Shown here: positions 6,869 to 12,605 of the stretch, piece after piece | Position numbering within the stretch: the first letter of the stretch is position 1 | Layout: every line of letters begins with the position of its first letter | Assembly (NCBI GenBank): GCA_002440765.1 | Contig: DJVC01000017.1 | Span: 2,398-15,002 of the forward strand | DNA length: 12,605 nt | Direction: 5' to 3' | Source: a bacterium UBP3_UBA6266 | GTDB taxonomy: Bacteria > Auribacterota > UBA6266 | Position numbers and translations under genes: made by a program | The notes under the pieces: model-generated | Seen by the model: the letters and a program-made list of their open reading frames with translations, nothing else | What the model was told of the DNA's origin: nothing | Database searches by the model: none

Positions 6869-7389
6869 TATTTAAAATACCTCTCCGTTTCCTTTTCCCA
6901 TTTGCCCTGTCCCTGAAGGATCATGTCCGCAATTTCACGGACAGCGCCTTTTCCCCCGGGGGTTTTCGTAACGTAATTTGCTTTTGCTTTAACATATTCG
7001 GGCGCCGAGGGCACCGACACGGAAACACCGGCGGATTTCATCAGCGGTATATCCATAAGGTCATCGCCCATGACACAAATCATCTCATCCTTTGCTTTTA
7101 ATCCCTCTTTTACCTTCAGGAAAGCGTCCATTTTATTTTTCAGGCCTGTAAAAATCATATCAATTCCAAGCTCTTTGGCCCTTATTTCGGTACACTTGGA
7201 ATCCCTTCCGGAAATAATCACGACTTTTATCCCGTTCCTTATGAGCATCTTTATACCCGTGCCGTCCAGAACACAGAATTTCTTCGTTTCGGTTCCATCG
7301 CTGCTGATTATTATTGAGCCATCGGTCATAACACCATCTACATCAAGCACAATAACTTTAATCTTCTTTAATTTATCTTCAAGTCCCAT
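6868..7389 (-). CDS. kdsC: 3-deoxy-D-manno-octulosonate 8-phosphate phosphatase KdsC
   Basis: Cytosolic HAD-family phosphatase that converts Kdo 8-phosphate to Kdo, the step before CMP activation. The 173 residues match the tetrameric C0-type subfamily with no cap domain. Motif I is VLDVDGVMTDG, with nucleophile Asp16 and acid/base Asp18. Motif II is IISGRDS (Ser60). The later motifs are LKNKMDAF (Lys84 region), GDDLMD (108-113) and the C-terminal TPGGKGAVRE (143-152) that lines the neighbouring active site in this family. The start at 7389 has AAGGA five bases upstream. It lies 80 bases after kdsD, the longest gap inside the LPS block, and abuts lptC with a TAATG overlap. Confidence 0.96.
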   Translation of the reverse strand: MGLEDKLKKIKVIVLDVDGVMTDGSIIISSDGTETKKFCVLDGTGIKMLIRNGIKVVIISGRDSKCTEIRAKELGIDMIFTGLKNKMDAFLKVKEGLKAKDEMICVMGDDLMDIPLMKSAGVSVSVPSAPEYVKAKANYVTKTPGGKGAVREIADMILQGQGKWEKETERYFK

Positions 7390-7409
7390 ATACGTCCTTA
7401 CGTAAAACG

Positions 7410-7462
7410 ATCCTTAATCTGTATCCTAACCCTTAACCTCAGCCTCAAACTTTAATCTTAAT
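7410..7462 (-). repeat. Degenerate GGTTAA-like tract between kdsD and kdsC
   Basis: The minus strand reads as a run of related words: ATTAAG, ATTAAA, GAGGCTGAGG, GGTTAAGG, GGTTAGG, GATTAAGG. Spacing is near six bases, but the copies are imperfect and the phase slips. It is purine-rich on the coding strand and lies wholly between two genes. It looks like a decayed short tandem repeat or low-complexity spacer. I cannot assign a function. Confidence 0.45.
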
Positions 7463-7473
7463 TTCATTTTCAT
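7426..7473 (-). other. Possible 15-codon mini-ORF overlapping the kdsD stop
   Basis: An ATG at 7473 overlaps the kdsD TGA as ATGA, the same arrangement used for real genes in this cluster. The frame runs MKMKLRLKFEAEVKG and then TAG at 7426. GGGATAGG lies directly upstream, very close to the ATG. The peptide is basic and low-complexity because it is encoded by the degenerate repeat. It may be chance, or a short coupled reading frame that carries ribosomes towards kdsC, whose start is 36 bases further on. No homology is recognisable. Confidence 0.2.
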
Positions 7474-8435
7474 CCTATCCCGAGAAGGTCTTTTTCATCG
7501 ATTAAACCCACGGGCTTCCCGTTTTTATTAACCACCGGAATTTCGTCGAATTTCCTTTCTTTGATAATGCGCAGTGCCTCCATAGCAAGTTTATCTTCAT
7601 ATATGACTGTGGGGTTCATGGTCATATACAATTTTACTTCCCTGTTTATAATATCGGGTGTTTTTTCAATGTTTTTCCTTAAATCACCGTCAGTAAAAAG
7701 CCCGACCATCTTACCGCGCGCATTTACTATCGAAGCGCAGCCTGCGCGTGCTCTCGTAATCTTCAGCAGAACATTTTTTATCAATTCATTCTCACGCGCA
7801 ACAGCCAATTTATTTCCTGTCCTCATAATATCCTTAACTTTCAGGAGCTGTCTTCCCAAAGTTCCGCCGGGATGGTAAAAAGCGTAATCTTCAATCTTGA
7901 AGTCCTTGGCTTTAAGCAGGGCAATGGCTATCGCATCACCCAAAGCCAGCGCAGCCGTAGTGCTGGCCGTAGGCGCCAGATTCATCGGACAGGCTTCTCT
8001 GCTTACACCGGCGTCCAAAATTACATCGCTATACCTGGCAAGGGTCGATTTTTTGTTCCCTGTAACAGCTATAAGTTTAGCCCCTATTTTTTTTATCAAC
8101 GGAACCAGTTTTATGATTTCCTCGGATTCGCCGCTGTTTGAAATCGCAATAACCGTATCTCCTTTCAAAACCATTCCCAAGTCGCCATGAATGGCTTCGG
8201 CGGGATGTAGAAAAAGAGAAGGTGTGCCCAGGCTTGCAAGTGTCGCCGAAATCTTCCTTCCTATAAGCCCGGGTTTTCCCATACCGGTCACAATAACACG
8301 GCCATTTGACGAAAGTATTAGGTTTATTGCTTTGTTAAAATCCTTATTAATCTTTTTGTGGACCAGCGCCAACGCATCAATTTCAGTCCTTATAACGTTT
8401 CTTGCTGTTTTTAGGAAAGACATTTTTGCTTTCAT
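7470..8435 (-). CDS. kdsD: D-arabinose 5-phosphate isomerase KdsD
   Basis: Interconverts ribulose 5-phosphate and arabinose 5-phosphate, the first dedicated step to Kdo. The 321 residues equal the usual size (about 320-330). A SIS sugar-isomerase domain spans about 35-175, with GMGKPGLIGRK (Lys54), EAIHGDLGM (His83), ISNSGESEEI (98-107) and EACPMNLAPTASTT (Glu147). YHPGGTLGR carries His188. Lys54, Glu104, Glu147 and His188 align with the catalytic set described for E. coli KdsD. Two CBS domains follow (about 200-321), with GLFTDGDLR and GLIDEKDLL. The ATG at 8435 overlaps the kdsA stop as ATGA. Genomic context in a Kdo operon makes the KdsD role far likelier than the paralogous GutQ. Confidence 0.97.
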   Translation of the reverse strand: MKAKMSFLKTARNVIRTEIDALALVHKKINKDFNKAINLILSSNGRVIVTGMGKPGLIGRKISATLASLGTPSLFLHPAEAIHGDLGMVLKGDTVIAISNSGESEEIIKLVPLIKKIGAKLIAVTGNKKSTLARYSDVILDAGVSREACPMNLAPTASTTAALALGDAIAIALLKAKDFKIEDYAFYHPGGTLGRQLLKVKDIMRTGNKLAVARENELIKNVLLKITRARAGCASIVNARGKMVGLFTDGDLRKNIEKTPDIINREVKLYMTMNPTVIYEDKLAMEALRIIKERKFDEIPVVNKNGKPVGLIDEKDLLGIG

Positions 8436-9253
8436 TCTTTAACTATCCTGTCTATATCTTTTAATTTTTTTATCAAATCCGGAAGATATTTTATGTTAAG
8501 CATATTGGGCCCGTCGCAGGGGGCTTTTCCCGGATTATCATGAACTTCCATAAATATAGCATCACAGCCGGATGCCACACCGGCACGCGCCAGCGGAGCA
8601 ATAAATACGCTCTGCCCTCCCGAAGAACCGGAGCGTCCGCCGGGCAACTGAAGGCTGTGCGTAACATCAAGCACTACAGGGGTCCCGATCGAATTGAGCA
8701 GGCAAAGGCTCCTTATATCGCAAACAAGATTATTGTAACCGAAGGAATATCCCCTTTCCGTTACAATGATATTTTTATTTCCGGCTGATTCCGCTTTTTC
8801 AACTATGTACTTCATGTCCCACGGCGCGACAAATTGCCCCTTTTTTATGTTCAGCGGTTTCTTTGTGCCTGCCGATTTTACCAAGAGGTCCGTCTGACGG
8901 CAGAGGAAAGCCGGTATTTGTATGATATCGGCAACTTCCGCCACATCATCAACTTCAGATTCACGGTGGACATCCGTTATAACGGGCAGGTTGAATTCCT
9001 TTTTAACTTTTTTCAGTATGGAAAGCCCTTTTTTTATACCGGGGCCCCTGAATGATTCCAATTTCATCCTGTTCGCTTTATCATAGGATGATTTAAATAT
9101 AAGCCCAATCCCTTCCGACTCCGAAATCCGGCTGAGTTTCCCGGCCATGGAGAGACAGTGCTTTTCATTTTCAATGACACAAGGGCCCGCTATCAGAATC
9201 AAAGGATTCGACCCACCTATTTTCATTCCCCCGACAACAACAGGATTGTTCAT
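8432..9253 (-). CDS. kdsA: Kdo-8-phosphate synthase KdsA, Cys-type
   Basis: Condenses phosphoenolpyruvate with arabinose 5-phosphate to give Kdo 8-phosphate in the cytosol. The 273 residues match the family. Recognisable blocks: LIAGPCVIE near 20-27, FKSSYDKANR (53-62), SFRGPGIKKGL, ITDVHRESEVDDV, QIPAFLCRQTDLL, GQFVAPWDMK, DVTHSLQLPGG and FMEVHDNPGKAPCDGPN. The Cys25 of GPCVIE is Asn in metal-independent enzymes such as that of E. coli. The four expected metal ligands of the metal-dependent class are all present: Cys25, His199, Glu236 and Asp247. I therefore infer a metal-dependent enzyme. The ATG at 9253 has GGAG about 10 bases upstream. It follows kdsB by 21 bases and overlaps kdsD by four. 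Confidence 0.97.
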   Translation of the reverse strand: MNNPVVVGGMKIGGSNPLILIAGPCVIENEKHCLSMAGKLSRISESEGIGLIFKSSYDKANRMKLESFRGPGIKKGLSILKKVKKEFNLPVITDVHRESEVDDVAEVADIIQIPAFLCRQTDLLVKSAGTKKPLNIKKGQFVAPWDMKYIVEKAESAGNKNIIVTERGYSFGYNNLVCDIRSLCLLNSIGTPVVLDVTHSLQLPGGRSGSSGGQSVFIAPLARAGVASGCDAIFMEVHDNPGKAPCDGPNMLNIKYLPDLIKKLKDIDRIVKE

Positions 9254-9274
9254 ACCGGTTATTCTCCAATAATG

Positions 9275-10003
9275 TTATCTGTCAACGATAAATTTTTCCG
9301 CTTTTTTAAGGTCTTCAGGCGTGTCTACACCCAAACCCGAATAATCCACCTTTTCAACATAGATATCATTTCCCGACTCCAGTATTCTCAATTGTTCAAG
9401 CTTCTCAATAACCTCCAGCCCCGAATGCTTCATCTTAATAAAATCATCCAGAAAACTTTTCCTCATACAATAAATACCGAGATGCTTCAGCCATCTCTTG
9501 TCCGCGGACATATCGCGGTAAAAAGGTATCATGCTTCTGGAAAAATACATTGCATAACTATTTTTGTCCACAACAACTTTTACAATGTTTGTGTCTGCCG
9601 CTTCCTTCTCATCCGCAATCTCTACGGCTGCCGTGGCGATTTGGACAGAATGGTCTCCGGACAATCTCCTTATCAGGGTGTCTATTATTTCGGGTTTTAT
9701 AAACGGTTCATCGCCCTGCAGATTAACAACAATATCGCACTCCTTTTTAAAAACAACCTCGGAAACCCTGTCGGTACCGGATATATGTTTTTTTGACGTC
9801 ATAACCGCGGTAAAACCCGCTTTTTCCACAACATCTTTAATACGCGTATCATCCGTAGCCACAATCACTTCATCTGCTTTCTTTGATTTTTCAGCGGCTT
9901 CACAGACCCACAGCACAAGCGGTTTTTCTCCGAGCAGCGCCAAAGGCTTGCCGGGAAACCTTGTCGATTCATATCTCTCGGGTATAACAATCAAAGTTTT
10001 CAC
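9275..10003 (-). CDS. kdsB: CMP-Kdo synthetase KdsB
   Basis: Activates Kdo with CTP to give CMP-Kdo, the donor for Kdo transferases. The 242 residues match the family (about 245-255). Conserved blocks: the CTP-binding N-terminal loop STRFPGKPLALLGEKPL, VIVATDD, HISGTDRVSEV, VVNLQGDEPFI (with the metal-binding Asp), YAMYFSRSMIPF, KHLGIYCMRKSFL, LEKLEQLRILESG and GLGVDTPEDLKKAEK. The loop starts IPERYESTR, where IPARYGSTR or IPARYASTR is usual: Glu9 replaces Ala, and Glu12 replaces Gly or Ala. The start is GTG at 10003, 12 bases after the gmhB stop, with no clear Shine-Dalgarno, so coupling to gmhB is likely. The rest of the protein looks intact, so it is probably functional. Confidence 0.96.
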   Translation of the reverse strand: MKTLIVIPERYESTRFPGKPLALLGEKPLVLWVCEAAEKSKKADEVIVATDDTRIKDVVEKAGFTAVMTSKKHISGTDRVSEVVFKKECDIVVNLQGDEPFIKPEIIDTLIRRLSGDHSVQIATAAVEIADEKEAADTNIVKVVVDKNSYAMYFSRSMIPFYRDMSADKRWLKHLGIYCMRKSFLDDFIKMKHSGLEVIEKLEQLRILESGNDIYVEKVDYSGLGVDTPEDLKKAEKFIVDR

Positions 10004-10015
10004 AATAGAATACAG

Positions 10016-10552
10016 TTATGCTCCTAAAATAGTTACCGCTTCTCTTATATCCTCAACAACAAAATCGGGCCTTATATCGCTCTTCCTCAGTGTCTCCCTG
10101 CCGTTTCCGGTCAAGACCAGAATGGTTTTACAACCGGCATTTTTACCGGTTTTTATATCGCTCTCCCGGTCTCCGATAAAAAAAGAATCCGGCAGTGAAA
10201 TCTCATGTTTATCGGCGGCACATTTTACCATATACGGCGACGGTTTGCGGCACAGGCAGTTGTCTTCGGGTAAATGGGGGCAAACAAGAATACCCGAAAT
10301 GTTTATGCCGTTTTTCCTAAGTTCCACACGTATCTTATCGTGGACTTTCGCCAAATCGCTCTCTTTAATATAACCCCTGCCCAGTCCCGACTGATTGGTG
10401 ACTATAAAAATCTGAAAACCCAGCTCACTTATATCCTTAAGCGCTTTTACAGACCCTTCATAGAAACTGAAATCTTCAGGTCTGTTTATAAAACCGGGAT
10501 CATGATTCAATGTCCCGTCCCGGTCAATAAAAACAGCTTTATTAGAAACCAT
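10016..10552 (-). CDS. gmhB: D-glycero-D-manno-heptose-1,7-bisphosphate 7-phosphatase GmhB
   Basis: HAD phosphatase that removes the C7 phosphate from heptose bisphosphate, the step after the RfaE1 kinase, in ADP-heptose synthesis. The 178 residues match. Motif I is FIDRDGTLN (Asp10 nucleophile, Asp12 acid/base), motif II VTNQSGLGRG (51-60), the CRKPSP block carries Lys103, and motif IV is IGDRESDI (126-133). A zinc-binding loop is present: Cys91, His93, Cys99 and Cys101. The loop between His93 and Cys99 is only five residues, shorter than in E. coli GmhB and like the HisB phosphatase domain. HisB is the main alternative, but location next to rfaE1 and kdsB favours GmhB. It starts 19 bases after rfaE1 at an ATG. 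Confidence 0.92.
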   Translation of the reverse strand: MVSNKAVFIDRDGTLNHDPGFINRPEDFSFYEGSVKALKDISELGFQIFIVTNQSGLGRGYIKESDLAKVHDKIRVELRKNGINISGILVCPHLPEDNCLCRKPSPYMVKCAADKHEISLPDSFFIGDRESDIKTGKNAGCKTILVLTGNGRETLRKSDIRPDFVVEDIREAVTILGA

Positions 10553-10571
10553 ATCCGTCTTATCGCCTCAA

Positions 10572-11564
10572 TCAGTGTTTTTGTATTACAGCGGATCTCA
10601 TCTCTTCGATTGTTGTTGTAGCCGTACCCAACTTGCCTACTACAATTCCGGCGGCATAATTTGCTATTACCGCGGCTGTTCTTATATCCGAGCCCACGGC
10701 AAGAGCCGCAGTTAAAGCCGATATCACAGTATCACCGGCTCCTGAAACATCATACACTTCACGCGCTACGGACGATATCTGGAAAGGTTTTTCCCCTTTT
10801 TCAAACAGGCACATTCCTTTTTCCCCCAATGTCATTAAAACATATTTAATGCCGAATTTATCCAGAAGTATCTTTCCCGCCTCATACAATAAATCGTCTC
10901 TTTTACCATCCATACCAGCAAATGTATACCCTTCCGCGTGATTGGGGGTGATTACAGTCCCGCCGGAAAGCCGGAAGAACCTGTTTATCTTCGGATCAAA
11001 CGCAATTACTTTATCGTTATCACGGGCGATCTTTATTAAACCGTTTATCAACTCCTGTCTGATCAGACCTTTTCCGTAATCTTCAACTATAATCGCACCA
11101 TAATTACCTGTGTTTTCCCCTGCAAATTTCAGTATATCCGATACTACCTTAAGCCCTATCTCATGTGTCTGTTCCCTGTCAAATCTCACAACCTGCTGTT
11201 GATGAGCTATGACCCTGGTTTTCACTATGGTATCCCTATCGGCAAGCACTTTTAAACCGTTTAAATTTATCTTCTGCGAACGCATTATAGAGCATAACTT
11301 CTTTCCGTTGGAATCATCACCTATCACACTGCAAAGATAACTCATCACATCGAGGCTTCTAAGGTTATTCGCAACATTTGCGGCACCGCCGGGCATAAAG
11401 CTTTCTCTCAGCACTTCCACAACAGGCACCGGGGCTTCAGGGGAAATCCTGTCAACCTTACCCCAAATAAAGCAGTCAAGCATCACGTCCCCCACAACAA
11501 GGATTCTCGCTTTTTTCATTTTATCCAGAACTCTTAATATCTTTTCCTTTTTTACCCGCTTCAC
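10572..11564 (-). CDS. rfaE1: D-glycero-beta-D-manno-heptose-7-phosphate kinase (RfaE domain I / HldA)
   Basis: PfkB/ribokinase-family sugar kinase that adds the C1 phosphate to heptose 7-phosphate. The 330 residues cover the kinase domain only; the C-terminal nucleotidyltransferase half of bifunctional HldE is missing, so a separate enzyme must do that step. Motifs: ILVVGDVMLDCFIWG (21-35), ISPEAPVPVVEV (40-51), the PGGAANVANNL glycine motif (58-68), KTRVIAHQQQVVRFDRE (115-131), IVEDYGKGLI (159-168), ITPNHAE and the anion-hole DVSGAGDTV (272-280) with catalytic Asp278. The start is GTG at 11564 with AAAGGG about 9 bases upstream. An ATG at codon 16 would also keep the whole domain but lacks a good ribosome site. 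It is followed closely by gmhB, its pathway partner. Confidence 0.95.
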   Translation of the reverse strand: MKRVKKEKILRVLDKMKKARILVVGDVMLDCFIWGKVDRISPEAPVPVVEVLRESFMPGGAANVANNLRSLDVMSYLCSVIGDDSNGKKLCSIMRSQKINLNGLKVLADRDTIVKTRVIAHQQQVVRFDREQTHEIGLKVVSDILKFAGENTGNYGAIIVEDYGKGLIRQELINGLIKIARDNDKVIAFDPKINRFFRLSGGTVITPNHAEGYTFAGMDGKRDDLLYEAGKILLDKFGIKYVLMTLGEKGMCLFEKGEKPFQISSVAREVYDVSGAGDTVISALTAALAVGSDIRTAAVIANYAAGIVVGKLGTATTTIEEMRSAVIQKH

Positions 11565-11601
11565 GGTATTTACCCTTTCTTTCCGACAATAGTATATTTT
11601 A

Positions 11602-12605
11602 TCATTTAGATCCCCTGTTTTCCATGTTCAGCATTTCAAGGGCCCTGGAAGCAACAAGCGAAACAGATATATCGGTCATGCATCTGCCCTTCGGACATTT
11701 TCTTTTAAAGCACGGAGCGCATGGAAGTTTTGACCTGAATATAAATATACCCTTCCCCTCGGGCCCCGTCCTTTCGGGTGATGAGGGGCCGAAAATACAT
11801 ATCATTTTTTTACCCAGCGCTGCCGCAAGATGCATCGCTCCGTTGTCATTCGTGATCACAAGGTCGCTCAACGACAGGATGCCTGCAAGAGATAATATAT
11901 CCGTTTTACCGCACAGATTCATAGCTTTTTCACAGCCGTAGGCAATCCTGTTTCCTATCTCTTCCTCTTCCCTGGTTCCGGTTATTATCATGCGCGCATC
12001 CACTTTATCCCTTAAGAAAAAAACAATTTTCCTGTAATTCTCCATATCCCATCTCTTTGAATGCCACTGTGAACCGGGCATAAAACATATTTTAGGACCC
12101 TTCGTTCCGGGTTTAAACCATATAACTTCCCCCAGTTTCAAAATGGGATGAGGCACATTAAGGCGGTATCTGACTTCCTGTTTTTCTTTCTTTCCCGAAA
12201 CTTCGGATACAAGACCTATGTACCTTTCAACCGAATTGACCGAGTCCCGGCGTATCGGACATTTCCGGTTGTAAAACAGGCCGGCAAATTCCCTCGCATC
12301 CGCAAACCCGGCTTTGATTTTAGCGCCGCTCAACCAGGTTATCAGGCCGCTTCTGAATAATCCCTGAAAATCAAAACAGATGTCGAATTTTTTCATGCGG
12401 ATTTTTATTATAAGCGATATCATCTCAATCAATGTCACAGGCAGGAACAATAGATTCCCCCACTTATCTCTTTTAAAATCATAAACTTCACTGACCGCAT
12501 CCACCATTTCAACAATTTTTCTGAATTTGTCGGAAACCACCCATGATATTTCCGATTCGGGCATAAGGTTTTTTATAACCCTTACCGCCGGGATTGTCTG
12601 GATGA
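11602..12605 (-). CDS. LPS heptosyltransferase, GT9 family, 5' end cut by window
   Basis: Adds heptose from ADP-heptose to the LPS inner core at the cytoplasmic face. About 333 residues are visible. The frame stays open past the internal ATG at 12564 to the window edge, and the extra codons read IQTIPAVRVIKNLMPESEI. That matches the conserved GD-x-x-TTPA-x-R-x-L region of GT9 N-termini, so the true start lies beyond 12605, perhaps 15-20 codons away. Other blocks: FDFQGLFRSGLITWLSGAK, DAREFAGLFYNR, FMPGSQWHSKRW (nucleotide-sugar site region), ITNDNGAMHLAAALGK, IFGPSSPERTGP and the cysteine cluster CAPCFKRKCPKGRCM. These blocks fit WaaF or WaaC, but I cannot tell which. It leads into rfaE1 after 37 bases, with no terminator. 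Confidence 0.9.
   Translation of the reverse strand, partial: IQTIPAVRVIKNLMPESEISWVVSDKFRKIVEMVDAVSEVYDFKRDKWGNLLFLPVTLIEMISLIIKIRMKKFDICFDFQGLFRSGLITWLSGAKIKAGFADAREFAGLFYNRKCPIRRDSVNSVERYIGLVSEVSGKKEKQEVRYRLNVPHPILKLGEVIWFKPGTKGPKICFMPGSQWHSKRWDMENYRKIVFFLRDKVDARMIITGTREEEEIGNRIAYGCEKAMNLCGKTDILSLAGILSLSDLVITNDNGAMHLAAALGKKMICIFGPSSPERTGPEGKGIFIFRSKLPCAPCFKRKCPKGRCMTDISVSLVASRALEMLNMENRGSK

Noticed and set aside
9158..9796. Plus-strand frame of 212 codons across the kdsA/kdsB junction
   Set aside because: It is antisense to two conserved genes and has no domain pattern; the product composition is that of a shadow frame.
9564..10373. Long plus-strand reading frame (269 codons) opposite kdsB and gmhB
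   Set aside because: It lies entirely antisense to two well-supported enzymes, is Ser/Thr/Phe-rich with no family motif, and reflects codon use on the other strand.

Overview
This window is a compact, single-strand block of housekeeping genes from a Gram-negative (diderm) bacterium that makes lipopolysaccharide (LPS). Every gene I can support lies on the minus strand, so transcription runs from high to low coordinates; apparent plus-strand reading frames are antisense shadows. The base composition is moderately AT-rich. The gene order resembles the kdsD-kdsC-lptC-lptA-lptB-(rpoN)-hpf-PTS block of Proteobacteria. The HPr kinase plus mannose-type EIIA version recalls, from memory, deltaproteobacteria such as Geobacter and uncultured phyla such as Omnitrophota. 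The sequence alone does not settle the taxon.

Region 1 (12605 to 7470, transcription order) makes the LPS inner-core sugars. It holds a GT9 heptosyltransferase cut by the window edge, the heptose 7-phosphate kinase domain protein RfaE1/HldA, the heptose bisphosphate phosphatase GmhB, CMP-Kdo synthetase KdsB, Kdo-8-phosphate synthase KdsA (Cys-type, probably metal-dependent) and arabinose-5-phosphate isomerase KdsD. Region 2 (7469 to 5106) has Kdo-8-phosphate phosphatase KdsC and the LPS export genes lptC, lptA and lptB. KdsD, KdsA, KdsC and KdsB together give the full route from ribulose 5-phosphate to CMP-Kdo.

Region 3 (5105 to 1190) follows a 114-base gap with a plausible promoter. It encodes a ribosome hibernation factor (HPF), HPr kinase/phosphorylase, a lone mannose-family EIIA, HPr and Enzyme I. 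This is a soluble phosphotransferase (PTS) chain with no sugar permease in view, so it looks regulatory. The usual neighbours rpoN and rapZ are absent from the expected positions. The HPr kinase has Asn where I expect the conserved catalytic His upstream of the P-loop.

Region 4 (1189 to 1) is metK (S-adenosylmethionine synthetase), cut at its 3' end. It has its own near-consensus sigma-70 promoter (TTGACT, 17-base spacer, TATAGT).

Most junctions are tight: 4-base ATGA or GTGA overlaps, a TAATG overlap, or gaps under 40 bases, which supports two long operons plus metK. I see no mobile element, CRISPR array, RNA gene or clear intrinsic terminator, and no plainly novel system. The best leads are the HPr kinase active-site change, the missing rpoN and rapZ, and a degenerate GGTTAA-like tract with a 15-codon mini-ORF between kdsD and kdsC.
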